NCBI RefSeq assembly: GCF_002954775.1
Contig: NZ_PJME01000036.1
Span: 1-64,000 of the forward strand
Direction: 5' to 3'
Origin: Streptomyces geranii
Lineage (GTDB): Bacteria > Actinomycetota > Actinomycetes > Streptomycetales > Streptomycetaceae
Length of the DNA: 64,000 bases
The notes below the pieces were generated by a model. It was not told the DNA's origin. It did no database searches and saw only the letters and a list, made by a program, of their open reading frames with translations. How positions within the stretch are numbered: position 1 is the first letter of the stretch; each line of letters begins with the position of its first letter. Positions 40,508 to 49,251 of this stretch are shown piece after piece. The position numbers and the translations under genes were made by a program.

Positions 40508-40886
40508 CACGTTCCTTTCGGCGGGTAAAGCGAGTGCTGCCCTCTCTGCCGCGCCAGGCCGGCCTTCCGGCCGGGGAGTCCTGGCGGACAGACAGCGCAA
40601 CTTCGCTGTTCAGGGGTGGTTCGGGTGGAGCTATTCGGTACAGGCGCCGTCGACTGGGGGAGCGCGGGCTCAACCCCATTGCCGCCACCCCCGAAGAGGC
40701 AGTGACTCCTGCTGTTTTGCGATGGTTCTGTGAGGGACCGAGGTTCCGACTCCCTAACGGGCTCTGCGTGATCCCGACCAGTTCACCTAGTCGGCATACA
40801 TAACTTAGCTGATACAGTCCAGGATGTGTCAAGCAGTTGGTTGGTGAAGCTATGGAAGCTAGCTATGCCGAGGGGGTCGACCTACG
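40508..40886. promoter_or_regulatory. Divergent regulatory gap
   Basis: 379 bp between the minus-strand transfer block and the plus-strand GntR gene, with no gene. It contains an AT-richer patch around 40785-40825 (CATACATAACTTAGCTGATA) that is the likeliest promoter or operator for the GntR gene. No exact repeat was found. Confidence 0.4.
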
Positions 40887-41228
40887 ATGTCGCTCATGAG
40901 CCACGAGTCCGTGCAGCCGTACCAGCGAATCGTTCAGGATGTGCGGGACAAGATCCGCTCGGGGCGGCTGACCGCCGGCACGAAGTTGCCGAGCACACGG
41001 GAGTTGTCCGGCGAGTACGGTGTCGCTCCGGGCACCGTCCAACGTGCGCTGGCTGAGCTGCGGGTAGCCGGACTGATCTACTCCCACCAGGGGCGCGGAT
41101 CGTTCATTACCGAGACGGCAAGCGAGTCCAATGAGGACTCGACCGCCCGCACTCTCAAGAGACTCGAGGAGCAGGTCTCGGATTTGGTCGCGCGCCTCGA
41201 AAAGATCGAGAGGGGGGGCAATGACTGA
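40887..41228 (+). CDS. GntR-family regulator without effector domain
   Basis: 113 aa. The winged helix is typical: YQRIVQDVRDKIRSGRLTAG, KLPSTRELSGEYGVAPGTV and QRALAELRVAGLIYSHQGRG. The C-terminus is only a short coiled coil (TLKRLEEQVSDLVARLEK), with no UTRA or FCD effector domain. Such short GntR proteins (KorSA-like) repress transfer genes on Streptomyces elements. It faces the transfer block across a divergent gap and may control it. The start may be this ATG or the next one at 40896. Confidence 0.8.
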   Translation: MSLMSHESVQPYQRIVQDVRDKIRSGRLTAGTKLPSTRELSGEYGVAPGTVQRALAELRVAGLIYSHQGRGSFITETASESNEDSTARTLKRLEEQVSDLVARLEKIERGGND

Positions 41229-41332
41229 CGCCCTTCCCCGCGTCACCTTGCTCATGTTCGTCCCTCCTTGGCGGGCTCAACTTCGTTAGCAAAGTTGTAG
41301 ACCCGTTCACGGAGCGAGTTCTAGATCGACCG

Positions 41333-41367
41333 TGTATCCAGCCGCCGGATACACCGACTTGGATACA
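41333..41367. promoter_or_regulatory. TGTATCC operator-like repeats upstream of the XRE gene
   Basis: TGTATCC (41333-41339), a 7-bp spacer and GGATACA (41347-41353) form a 21-bp inverted repeat, and another GGATACA lies at 41361-41367. All are within 50 bp upstream of the GTG start of the XRE gene. The gap 41229-41332 also has CAACTT / AAGTTG at 41278-41297. Confidence 0.6.
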
Positions 41368-41382
41368 TGGAGGGGACCCAAA

Positions 41383-43089
41383 GTGGGGCAGCAGCCGAAC
41401 GTGCTGACGCCGGATCAGTCGCCCCAGCACCGTCTTGGCTACATGATCCGAGAGCTGCGCAATGCGCGCGGTCTATCCATGCGGGAGCTGGCCGCCAAGA
41501 CGTTCGTCTCGCACGCCAAGGTGCAACGTTGGGAGAACGGCGACCGTCCCCCGAAGGACCGCGAGGAGGCGGAGCTGATCGACCGGGTCCTGGGCGCTGG
41601 CGGACTTTTGGTCGAGCTCTGGCAGGAGATTGGCCGAGGGGTCTCCGAGCCCGTCCATGTATCCGAATCGTCGGTCCATGTATCCGATACATCGTTGGAC
41701 CTGGCCACGGCTATCTCCTGGGCGGCATCGTCAGATGGGGAGGGGATCTTCGTCCCTCAACGTCTTGACGATGGAACGGTGGTGCTCGTGGCGCTCGATC
41801 GACGCACGCTGTTGCGCGCTGGGGTGGGGATCGGTGCAGCGGCGGTTGCTGGTCTCTCTACACCAGCAGCGGCTTCAGTCAACGCAACACAGGACCCGTT
41901 CGGTTTCGCCGGGCGCTTCACCGAAAGCTGGCCCGGCCTCCGACTTTCTCGCCCTGTTCCCGACTTCGGCGTCGACTGGCAGGCGCTCATCCCGGGCGGT
42001 CGTTCCATGCTCGGTTCCCAGCTCTCGCTCCAGGTCCACCCTGCGCGTGTCGAGGCGGGTCGGGTGATCGTGTCCGTCCCCGACCAGCGGCGTACTGAAG
42101 AGTTCCTGAACCGGCCGAATCGCAGTTTGCTGGTCGGGGCTGTCGCCTCTGCGGGTGCCCCGCAGTTCTATGTCCTGGATGGACGCAAGGCGCGTGGCAG
42201 GCTCGCGAGGAACCGCAACGCGCATGAGGTCACCGCTCCGACTGCCTACGAACTGGACGATTTCACCCAGGGCATCTTGTGGGCCGTCGCGAACTACGAC
42301 GACGCGCTGCAGGCGGATGACCAGGCTCTTGCTGAGACTCACAGCGATCTCAGGGCGTATGAGCGGCTGTCCGCTTCCGCCGTCAGTCGAGAGGCCGCAC
42401 CCGGGCTAAACCCTGTCGCCCACATGTGGCTCGGCTCAGATTTCTGTGCTCGCCATATTCTCCGGGCGTTGCCCGATCTCCCCGAGGTGCCCGCCTTCTG
42501 GACCCGCGAGCAGCGCGGGGAGGAGGCCAGCGCCTGGCTGATCTTCGATCACAAGTACCCGTACCTGCGTGAGACGACCAAGGCACTTGGCAGTACGAGC
42601 ACCCGCGCCTTCTGCATCCCCGAGAACGTCGTCCGTTCTTCCCCACGTCACGAGCGCATCCTGTTGTTCTTGGCCATGGCGCTGATGGAAGCGATGGGCA
42701 TCCATACCCAGGTCACCTCCGACGCGTCCTACGAGGCGGTCGAGGGCTTCGTCGTAGCCCCCGACAAGGAGGCCGTGATCGCCAACTGGGTTGGCGGTGA
42801 GGGCATGTGGCATGTCGACGTGACCGCCCGATCATCGGTAGTCCGTGAGTTCACGAACGCAGCGCAGGATGTCGGCGCCCATTCGGTCACCGCAGCGGCC
42901 ACCCCTGCTGAACGGCTGCGTGCTCTCGCGCAGTACCTCGATCTGCCCTGGTCCTGGTTGATCCAGCGGTCTGCCCAGCTCGCCAAGGTCGGGTCGTCCG
43001 GGCTGATCCAATCCCGCAGCCGACTCGTCTCACCGGATGGCATCGACACCGCATGCAGGTACGTGGGCTCTCTCCCAGCTGACCGCTGA
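41383..43089 (+). CDS. XRE-family regulator with large C-terminal domain
   Basis: 568 aa from a GTG at 41383, with GGAGGGG nine bases upstream. An HTH_3 domain occupies residues 18-75 (GYMIRELRNARGLSMRELAA, then FVSHAKVQRWENGDRPP). A hydrophobic stretch lies near residue 150 (LLRAGVGIGAAAVAGLSTP), and a 400-residue C-terminal part contains a repeated transglutaminase-like or sensor region I cannot name. It is upstream of, and in line with, the asparaginase and PPC genes and probably controls them. TGTATCC repeats lie before and inside the gene. Confidence 0.7.
   Translation: MGQQPNVLTPDQSPQHRLGYMIRELRNARGLSMRELAAKTFVSHAKVQRWENGDRPPKDREEAELIDRVLGAGGLLVELWQEIGRGVSEPVHVSESSVHVSDTSLDLATAISWAASSDGEGIFVPQRLDDGTVVLVALDRRTLLRAGVGIGAAAVAGLSTPAAASVNATQDPFGFAGRFTESWPGLRLSRPVPDFGVDWQALIPGGRSMLGSQLSLQVHPARVEAGRVIVSVPDQRRTEEFLNRPNRSLLVGAVASAGAPQFYVLDGRKARGRLARNRNAHEVTAPTAYELDDFTQGILWAVANYDDALQADDQALAETHSDLRAYERLSASAVSREAAPGLNPVAHMWLGSDFCARHILRALPDLPEVPAFWTREQRGEEASAWLIFDHKYPYLRETTKALGSTSTRAFCIPENVVRSSPRHERILLFLAMALMEAMGIHTQVTSDASYEAVEGFVVAPDKEAVIANWVGGEGMWHVDVTARSSVVREFTNAAQDVGAHSVTAAATPAERLRALAQYLDLPWSWLIQRSAQLAKVGSSGLIQSRSRLVSPDGIDTACRYVGSLPADR
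41658..41691. promoter_or_regulatory. TGTATCC repeats inside the XRE gene
   Basis: CCATGTATCCGA occurs twice, 21 bp apart (TGTATCC at 41658 and 41679). The second continues into the 13-bp palindrome TGTATC-C-GATACA (41679-41691). They match the upstream operator-like motif. They encode the repeated peptide VHVS, so a purely coding duplication is also possible. Confidence 0.45.
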
Positions 43090-43127
43090 CCCACACCATT
43101 CGCACGCCCACGAAGGGGCAAAAGACC

Positions 43128-44108
43128 ATGAACGACAGCACCCGACGCGTCGCGGTGTTCACCCTTGGCGGCACCATCGCGATGACAGCCCAGACAGGCG
43201 AGGGAGCAACGCCCACGCTGTCGGCCGACGACCTCGTCGCGGCCGTGCCGGGCCTCGCCGACACGGGTATCGCGGTAGAGGTCGTGGATTTCCGACAGCT
43301 TCCTGGGGCGTCGCTGTCCTTCGCCGACCTGCTCGAGCTCGCCGTGACGGTCGAGACGCTCCCGGTTCACGGCGTGGTCATCACGCAGGGGACGGACACG
43401 ATCGAGGAGACCTCGTATCTGCTGGACCTCGTCACCGCCGGGGACATGCCGATCGTGGTCACGGGCGCCATGCGCAACGCGAGCATGGCCGGCGCGGACG
43501 GTCCTGCGAATGTGCTGGCCGCTATTCGCGTCGCGGCCAGCGCAGAGGCACGAGGTACGGGCTGCACCGTGGTGTTCGGAGAAGAGATCCACGCTGCCCG
43601 CTGGGTCCGCAAGACCCACGCCACGAGTCCGACGGCCTTCACCTCGTACCCCGGGCCGATCGGCTACATCGTGGAAGACCGCGTACGGATTATGGCGCGC
43701 CCTAGCACCTCTCTGACGGTCGCTCCTCACAATGCCAGCGCTCCCGCGCGCACCGCGATCGTCACAGTTGGTCTCGGCGACGACGGGACCGTCCTGCGAG
43801 CCGTTGGCGACCATGTCGACGGACTGGTGGTCGCGGCGTTCGGGGCCGGGCATGTCCCCATGGCATGCGTGGACGAACTCGCCAGTCTCGCCAAGCGCAT
43901 GCCGGTCATCCTCGCGACGCGAACCGGATCCGGTCCTGTGCTCAGCCAGACCTACGGCTTCCCCGGCTCTGAATCCGACCTGCTCACACACGGGTTGATC
44001 TCCGCCAGCACGCTGGACCCGATCAAGGCACGCATCCTTCTACAGCTGCTGCTGATGACCTCCGCCAACACGGACCAGATCGCCCAGACCTTCAGCACCA
44101 TCTCGTAA
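43128..44108 (+). CDS. L-asparaginase family protein
   Basis: 326 aa, the usual length. Both catalytic threonine motifs are present: FTLGGTIAMTA near the N-terminus and VVITQGTDTIEETSYLL at about residues 83-99. TGAMRNASMAGADGPANVLA and the late GSGPVLSQTYG also fit. It should hydrolyse L-asparagine to aspartate and ammonia in the cytoplasm; no signal peptide is seen. It lies 38 bp after the XRE gene and 28 bp before the PPC-domain gene, so the three form one unit that looks like cargo. Confidence 0.85.
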   Translation: MNDSTRRVAVFTLGGTIAMTAQTGEGATPTLSADDLVAAVPGLADTGIAVEVVDFRQLPGASLSFADLLELAVTVETLPVHGVVITQGTDTIEETSYLLDLVTAGDMPIVVTGAMRNASMAGADGPANVLAAIRVAASAEARGTGCTVVFGEEIHAARWVRKTHATSPTAFTSYPGPIGYIVEDRVRIMARPSTSLTVAPHNASAPARTAIVTVGLGDDGTVLRAVGDHVDGLVVAAFGAGHVPMACVDELASLAKRMPVILATRTGSGPVLSQTYGFPGSESDLLTHGLISASTLDPIKARILLQLLLMTSANTDQIAQTFSTIS

Positions 44109-44136
44109 CCGTCTCACCAGCATCCGGAGAACCGCC

Positions 44137-44598
44137 TTGCGTAGCTACGAGCTGACCACCGGCCGGACCTTCGCCGTGAATTTCGACCACGGCGACGACT
44201 TCTTTCCGACTCTTGCCGATTTCTGCCGCGCGAACGGGATCCGGCACGGCTACATCCCGATGTTCATCGCCGGCTTCGCGGAGGCGGACATCGTCGGGGC
44301 CTGCGAAAAGCTTGAAGACCCTGACGCCCCGGTCTGGAGCAAGGTCCACGTCACGGGTGTGGAGGCAATGGGGTGTGGAACCCTCGCCTACGACGCTGAG
44401 ACGGACTCGGTCTCGCCGCATATCCATACATCTCTGGGGGAGAAGGCACGGTCGGCAAACGGATATACAAGTCATCTACTCAGTGCCCGTGTCCAGTTTC
44501 TCGTCGAAATGTATGTCGTCGAGGTCACCGCGCCCGTGATGACTCGCCCGAAGAACCCGCTTCTCTATGACGTTCCGTTGCTGACCTTTGAAGCCTGA
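44137..44598 (+). CDS. PPC/DUF296-domain protein
   Basis: 153 aa from a TTG at 44137, with GGAG seven bases upstream. The whole chain fits the PPC (DUF296) fold: FAVNFDHGDDFFPTLADFC, IRHGYIPMFIAGFAEADIV, HVTGVEAMGCGTLAYDAET, PHIHTSLGEK and VQFLVEMYVVEVTAPV. In plants the domain is joined to AT-hooks. Bacterial stand-alone forms are trimeric, and their function is unclear. Its conserved linkage to asparaginase here suggests a regulatory or metabolic accessory role. Confidence 0.75.
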   Translation: MRSYELTTGRTFAVNFDHGDDFFPTLADFCRANGIRHGYIPMFIAGFAEADIVGACEKLEDPDAPVWSKVHVTGVEAMGCGTLAYDAETDSVSPHIHTSLGEKARSANGYTSHLLSARVQFLVEMYVVEVTAPVMTRPKNPLLYDVPLLTFEA

Positions 44599-44608
44599 GG
44601 AAGTGGTC

Positions 44609-44896
44609 ATGACGACCGGAATTGGTGCGGCAGGCCAGGTGTATCTGGTCGGCTCTCTAGGCTCAAGGTTCGTGAAGATCGGCTACAGCAGGAACCCGGA
44701 AAAACGTCTCTGGTTCCTCCAAGTCGGGTCGCCTGTCGAACTTTCCCTGCTGGCGACATTTGAGGGCGGCCCAGATCTGGAAGCACAGCTACACCGCTAC
44801 TTCGGCGCCCACAACGTACGTGGTTAATGGTTCAGGCTTGGTGAAAACCCAGTGGAGGAGGTGCGTGCTGCCATAGCTCTGGGCATGGCAGGAATG
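44609..44896 (+). pseudogene. GIY-YIG (T5orf172/MUG113-like) gene broken by TAA
   Basis: The product reads GQVYLVGSLGSRFVKIGYSR, PEKRLWFLQVGSP and LEAQLHRYFGAHNVRG, then a TAA at 44825-44827. The same frame continues with WFRLGENPVEEVRAAIAL. Members of this GIY-YIG-like family have a Glu between RG and WF, which is often catalytic in GIY-YIG nucleases. A single G-to-T change from GAA to TAA explains the break. The downstream part stays open to 45373 but soon stops looking coding. Readthrough cannot be excluded. Confidence 0.65.
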
Positions 44897-45389
44897 CGCT
44901 CGAGCCGTGCACCCAGCCGCACCACGCGACAGAGTTTTCCGCTCTCCAACTCGGGGGAATCGACTGGGAGGTTCGCTTCCCTCCGGTACCTCACTGGCGT
45001 GCCAGGGGTGTCCTTGCTGCGCACAGCATCATCCTGGAGACGCCCGGCTCCGGAGAAGCGATGCTTCATCAGTGCAACGCAAATGGCGGCTGCGTCGACT
45101 GCCGCACTGGCCGTCTTGCCTATCTGGGGGATCCTGACTTCATCGTGGAGGAGACGAGTTGGGAACCTCGCTGTTGGGATGAGCGGTTCCCACAGATACG
45201 TCCGCCCAGAAGGAATTGAAGGGGCACCCTCGAACTTCCCGCCTCACGGGAAATTTGAGGGAAAGGCAACCATCCTACGGGAATTTCGGCATATCAGCCC
45301 AAATTCTCCTTGGCAGTATCCGAAGAATCTGCTCAGATTGGGGGCACCGCAGGCGCAACCTGCCTCCAATTAATAAAAACTTGATGGCC
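44897..45389. other. Gene-free stretch with an inverted repeat
   Basis: No convincing gene. The GC content drops from about 45.1 to 45.4 kb. An imperfect 15-bp inverted repeat (CCCTCGAACTTCCCG at 45227-45241 against CGGGAAATTTGAGGG at 45247-45261) could serve as a terminator for the minus-strand gene that ends at 45390, or mark a recombination junction. Confidence 0.4.
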
Positions 45390-46037
45390 TTACCGAGGAG
45401 GTGTGACGAACGGATGAGCGAGGTGTCTTGGCGCGACCGTGCGCTCCTCCTCCGTGGTTTCCCCTTGAGCCGGCCCCAGAGCCCTGAGCGCGGCCTGGAG
45501 CGTCGCGCTCTCCTGGTTCCACCTCTTGGGCGCGATGAGCTTCAGCCTCGGTGTGCCGCCCTGTGTGAGGACTTGGCTCTGGCAGTCGATGACCGGGATG
45601 AGCCCTTGGCTGTGGGCGTAGAGGAGTACGGGTTTTTGGGCGATGAGCGAGCGGAGTTCGAGTCGGGCTACCGGTCCGAAGCGGTAGACCCTGCTTCCGG
45701 CACGTTTTTGTTTTCCTACGACGACGAGGCCGTCGATTTCTCCGGCGACTGTGTCCCAGTCGTAGGGCTGGTCGTCGGTGAAAACGCTGCGGTAGTGCAG
45801 GACTTCGGCGCTGTCGGGCAGGTCCTGGGTGATCTGTGCCAGCCAGTTGTCCCACTTGGGGTTGTCCACGGTTCTGGGTGCGGCGCTGACGTACACGCGC
45901 ACCGGGGCGCCGGGGGTTCGGCTGGCGGCGAGTCGCTGCATGGCTGTCGCGAAGCGACGTTGTTGCAGCGGCGTGGCGAAGGACTCCACGTCCAGGTCCT
46001 GGGAGTCGGTCGGCGGTGCATGCATGACGCTCATCAT
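45390..46037 (-). CDS. Hypothetical protein
   Basis: 215 aa. An alpha/beta protein with VRVYVSAAPRTVDNPKWDNW, EIDGLVVVGKQKRAGSRVYR and LEARSLIAQ-like ELRSLIAQKPVLLYAHSQGL. The middle resembles nucleotide- or ligand-binding Rossmann-like proteins of the deoxyribosyltransferase/TIR-neighbour type, but no catalytic motif is clear. It stands alone on the minus strand and has its own upstream control region. Confidence 0.5.
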   Translation of the reverse strand: MMSVMHAPPTDSQDLDVESFATPLQQRRFATAMQRLAASRTPGAPVRVYVSAAPRTVDNPKWDNWLAQITQDLPDSAEVLHYRSVFTDDQPYDWDTVAGEIDGLVVVGKQKRAGSRVYRFGPVARLELRSLIAQKPVLLYAHSQGLIPVIDCQSQVLTQGGTPRLKLIAPKRWNQESATLQAALRALGPAQGETTEEERTVAPRHLAHPFVTPPR

Positions 46038-46257
46038 GCCGGTTTGATCTCCGGTGGGAGCTCACGGGGGCAGACGGCGATCGGGCTGGCGGTGCGTCAA
46101 AAGGGGTTTCTGCAAGGTCGACACGACGTGGGGCGGGGTGTCGTTGCGTGCGGTGAGGGGGGTACTGTGTCTCCGGATAAGATCAAAATGGACATGGTTA
46201 AGCCCCGCGAGGCTGCACTCCGGGGCACGGCCGCAGACCAAATTAGGTGGTCTCGAC

Positions 46258-46419
46258 ATGGCTCAGGGTACCCGTACCTTCGGGCAGGCACACAACAAGG
46301 CATCTGCCGCCGTAGTAGCGATGGTTCGTACGTCGCTCCGGCGGGCGGGTGCCTTTCCCATGCTTCCGCACATCTCCGAGTGCGGGTACACGTCTCGCCC
46401 CGCGAGGGGGTCGAGATGA
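46258..46419 (+). CDS. Small gene with an L37e-like N-terminus
   Basis: 53 aa from the ATG at 46258, with AGGTGG seven bases upstream. It begins MAQGTRTFGQAHNK; eukaryotic ribosomal protein L37e begins with M-x-x-G-T-x-x-F-G-x-x-H-N-K. Shifting frame after HNK gives ICRRSSDGSYV and a later GGC, spaced like the CRR-x4-SY-x4-G-x-C of L37e, and CGY reappears near the end in the first frame. This may be a decayed or frameshifted copy, or coincidence. Bacteria are not expected to have this protein. Confidence 0.35.
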   Translation: MAQGTRTFGQAHNKASAAVVAMVRTSLRRAGAFPMLPHISECGYTSRPARGSR

Positions 46420-46498
46420 GGTGAGTTTGCGGGCGGCGCCTGCTGTGCAGGACTTCTAGCCGCCCGGGGCCCGGCCACATAGTGATGCCACTCACCTC
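46418..46498. repeat. Nested inverted repeats in the Rep control region
   Basis: GAGGTGAGT (46418-46426) is matched by ACTCACCTC (46490-46498), enclosing GGGCGGC / GCCGCCC. The nested symmetry could form a cruciform or a long RNA hairpin upstream of the Rep-like gene, for instance as a copy-number control element. Confidence 0.4.
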
Positions 46499-46916
46499 GG
46501 CACGGCGCCCCAACTAATTCTCCGGTTTCGGCCTGCCACGGCCTCCCCGGAGGGGCTGCTCGCCCCGGTACCAGCCGGCTGCGAGCGGTTCGAACTTGGT
46601 TCTCCCAGAACCACAACGCGTGCCCCCTTTCACAGGAGGGGCTTCGTCGTGTCCACCTTCAAAGAAGGAGGCGTCGTCATTCTGCACGACCGCGCGGGCT
46701 TTCGCCAGCCCGCTTATGCCTGTTTCATGCGCTTTTGCGCGTCCGTGGCGTCCCGTCTGGCGCAATCTCACAGCCCGATTCGCCCTGTACATCCCGCTGT
46801 TCGGGACGTCTTTCCGATCTGGTGCCCGTCAGGTGTCACACCGGGCCCGATCGCGACACCTGTAGAAAGTGTGCACCGCTCTGTCCCGGCTCCCGCCGTA
46901 CCCGCGTCCGATCTCG

Positions 46917-46957
46917 TTGTCCACAGCCCCGCCACTGCTCGCTGGAATCTGTCCACA
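46917..46957. promoter_or_regulatory. Two DnaA boxes upstream of the Rep-like gene
   Basis: TTGTCCACA (46917-46925) is a perfect Streptomyces-type DnaA box; CTGTCCACA (46949-46957) differs at the first base. They lie 60-100 bp upstream of the Rep-like start. The rest of 46499-47016 shows no convincing gene, although an AAGGAGG near 46671 is not followed by a start codon. This is the best candidate for a replication origin beside a Rep gene. Confidence 0.55.
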
Positions 46958-47016
46958 GGTGACCTGGTCCAGGGTCGCCGGATGGATCATGTTCTGGCTT
47001 CCTTCCGGGTGGGCCG

Positions 47017-49233
47017 GTGAGCACGGCCGCGGCGTCGGCCGCCGCTCTGGTCGACGCCCGTGTCGGCGGTGTTCGGCGCCGTCGGCTGCGGTCGGTGCCC
47101 GCGCAGGCCGGCCCGGTGCCGGTGCGCGGTCCGGCGCACCCGTTGGCGTTGGGTCGGGATGCCCAGGCCCGGCTGGGTGGTGCGGTGCGCACGTTGCTGG
47201 ACGCCGATGGTCTGGAGGGCATGTCGGACGCGGTCCGGCTTGCTGTGATCGTGCTGGCGTCGCGTACGCCGTCGGAGACAGGCGTCGTGGAGATCCGTAC
47301 GCCCGAACTGGGGCGGTGGCTGGGGTTGTCCGCGTCGTACGTCGCCTCCGAGGTAGTCCCGGCGCTGCGCCGTTCCGGTCTGGTCTCCGTTGAGACGGCG
47401 CCGGGCGAGTTCGGCCAGGACGTCGGGCTGGAGTGCCGGGTGCTGCCGGTGTGGGCCGCGTACAGCGTGGTCGGGCATCCGCTGGCGCTGGAGAAGAAAG
47501 AGCTGGCGACCTTGTTGCGGTTGCTGGAGGCCGTGATGGCTCCGGGGTGGGTGCACCGGGACGGTCGGGTGACTCCGGCCGGGCTGCTCGGTTCGCGTAC
47601 GGGGCGTGCGGCGGCGACCGACCGTCTGGCGCTGCTCCTGCTGGTCCTGACGTCGCGGGATAACGGTCGGGTGCGGCAGTGCGGCGGCACGGTGGACACC
47701 AAGCGGGGCCGTGCGGCGGCGACGGTGGCCCGGCTGCTGGGCAGCAAGGCGTCCGCGGGGGAGCGGGTTCTGGAGCGGCTGGAGGACCGGGGCCTGGTGC
47801 AGCGGGTGCGGGTGGCGACGGGGTCCGGTCTCGCGCACCGTACGCGGCTGATCGTGCCGGCGGTCGCCGCCGCGCACGCCAAGCGCGGTGGCGCCGACGC
47901 CCGGAAGAAGCACCGTGTGACCGTCCCTAGCGCCCCGGGTTACCCCGACGTTGCGGCAGGGGGTAGTGAGCCCTTCGAGCCGGACACAGAGTCGCAGGTC
48001 AGCGGTGTGTCGGTGGCGGATGCGGCGGGTGTGGCAGAGCCCGACGTTACGGCATCCCTTCACACTGATCACCCTGCTGTGGGTACTGACGGTTCTTCTC
48101 TCTCGCTCTCTGGTGGGTTTTCCGGCGAAGGCCGTCAGGGGTTCGGTGATCTGCCGGAGTGCGCGTGCGAGCGCGAGGACCAGGCTGTGGACGCCGACGT
48201 TGTCGGCGGGCTGCGCCTGGTCGGCGACGAGGACGGCCCGCTGCGCGGGGAACAGCCGAAGAAGTCCCCGTCGTCGATCAGCGAGAACGGCAACTGCGGC
48301 CCGGTGGCCAGCGCCCCAGTGCGGGTCGTAGCCAGTACGGGGCAGGGCAGGCAGCAGCAGGGGAGAGGGGTCCTGTCGCCGGAGAACCTGCGGGTGATCT
48401 TCGAGCCGGTCCGGCTGCTGTGGGCGCGTCTGGAGCGTCCCGCCGCCCGCCGCCTGGTGGAGGCCGCCGCGCGTGCTGAGCTGGCCACGGTGAGCGGATT
48501 CGTAGGCCAAGCCGACGGCCCGCAGGTCCTCGCCGACCGGCTCGCCCGGCGCTTGGAGGATCAGTTGCGGCTGGGCGGTCCGATCAAGGACCCGGTGGGC
48601 TGGCTGATCGGCAAGGGCCTGCCCCAGAGGCAGGAGTGCGGCGACCGGCTGTGCGACGACCGCATGCTGCTCGACTCCGGCCGGGACTGCCCGCGCTGCG
48701 AGGACCGGCAGGCCATCAGCCGTGCCCGGCGCAACGCGGTCGCGGCCGCCGTCGACACCGCGATGCCGTACGCCTCCGAAGCCGAGCGCCGTACGGTGAC
48801 CGAGCGGCAGCTGCACGAGACTGTGGCCGCCCGGGCATGGGCCCGCGAACAGGAGTGGGAGCAGGTCAGGGCCCGGCAGGCGGCAGCGGCCAAGGCCCGC
48901 GCCGAAACTGCGGCCACGCGCCCCGCCCTTGATGAGCCGGCCACACCGTCGGCCCCGGTCGCGTGGCCCGTCCCGCGCTCGGTACCCGCCGCCCCGGTGC
49001 TGGAGGTCGACGTCGTCGACCAGGACACGGTCCTCGAGGACCTGACCCGCGAGCAGGTCCTGGACTGGCGCACCCGCGCCGCCCGCGACCACCATGTCGT
49101 GTTCAACCATATCGACCGGTACGGCGAGCACTCGGCGCAGAGGCTGTTCACCAGGGCCTTCGTCGCGGACGTGCAGCGCCTGTCCGGCCTCGGGCACCTG
49201 GATCTCGGCTACACCACCTGGGAGCGGTCGTGA
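47017..49233 (+). CDS. Rep-like winged-helix protein, candidate replication initiator
   Basis: 738 aa from a GTG at 47017. Two winged-helix-like regions are visible: about residues 70-135 (ELGRWLGLSASYVASEVVPA, LRRSGLVSVETAPGEFG) and 200-280 (TVARLLGSKASAGERVLERL, EDRGLVQRVRVATG). A 170-residue acidic, Ser-rich linker follows. Then come a helical domain and a zinc motif (CGDRLCDDRM, then DCPRCEDRQ) near residue 545, and a long charged helix. Two DnaA boxes lie just upstream. The layout fits actinobacterial plasmid initiators, but no catalytic motif proves it; a regulator is the alternative. Confidence 0.55.
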   Translation: MSTAAASAAALVDARVGGVRRRRLRSVPAQAGPVPVRGPAHPLALGRDAQARLGGAVRTLLDADGLEGMSDAVRLAVIVLASRTPSETGVVEIRTPELGRWLGLSASYVASEVVPALRRSGLVSVETAPGEFGQDVGLECRVLPVWAAYSVVGHPLALEKKELATLLRLLEAVMAPGWVHRDGRVTPAGLLGSRTGRAAATDRLALLLLVLTSRDNGRVRQCGGTVDTKRGRAAATVARLLGSKASAGERVLERLEDRGLVQRVRVATGSGLAHRTRLIVPAVAAAHAKRGGADARKKHRVTVPSAPGYPDVAAGGSEPFEPDTESQVSGVSVADAAGVAEPDVTASLHTDHPAVGTDGSSLSLSGGFSGEGRQGFGDLPECACEREDQAVDADVVGGLRLVGDEDGPLRGEQPKKSPSSISENGNCGPVASAPVRVVASTGQGRQQQGRGVLSPENLRVIFEPVRLLWARLERPAARRLVEAAARAELATVSGFVGQADGPQVLADRLARRLEDQLRLGGPIKDPVGWLIGKGLPQRQECGDRLCDDRMLLDSGRDCPRCEDRQAISRARRNAVAAAVDTAMPYASEAERRTVTERQLHETVAARAWAREQEWEQVRARQAAAAKARAETAATRPALDEPATPSAPVAWPVPRSVPAAPVLEVDVVDQDTVLEDLTREQVLDWRTRAARDHHVVFNHIDRYGEHSAQRLFTRAFVADVQRLSGLGHLDLGYTTWERS

Positions 49234-49251
49234 GCGGCAGCGGGCTGTCGG

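Noticed and set aside
41367..41768. An ATG with a good ribosome site inside the XRE start region
   Set aside because: The frame gives Arg/Gly-rich sequence without a domain; the same ribosome site serves the GTG at 41383, which opens directly into the HTH.
45216..46424. A 402-codon plus-strand frame
   Set aside because: It is antisense to the 215-aa gene, and its start region is low-GC non-coding DNA. Its end overlaps the L37e-like stretch only by chance of frame.
46649..47020. A 123-codon plus-strand frame upstream of the Rep-like gene
   Set aside because: It has low coding bias, covers the DnaA boxes, and its AAGGAGG is not followed by a start codon.
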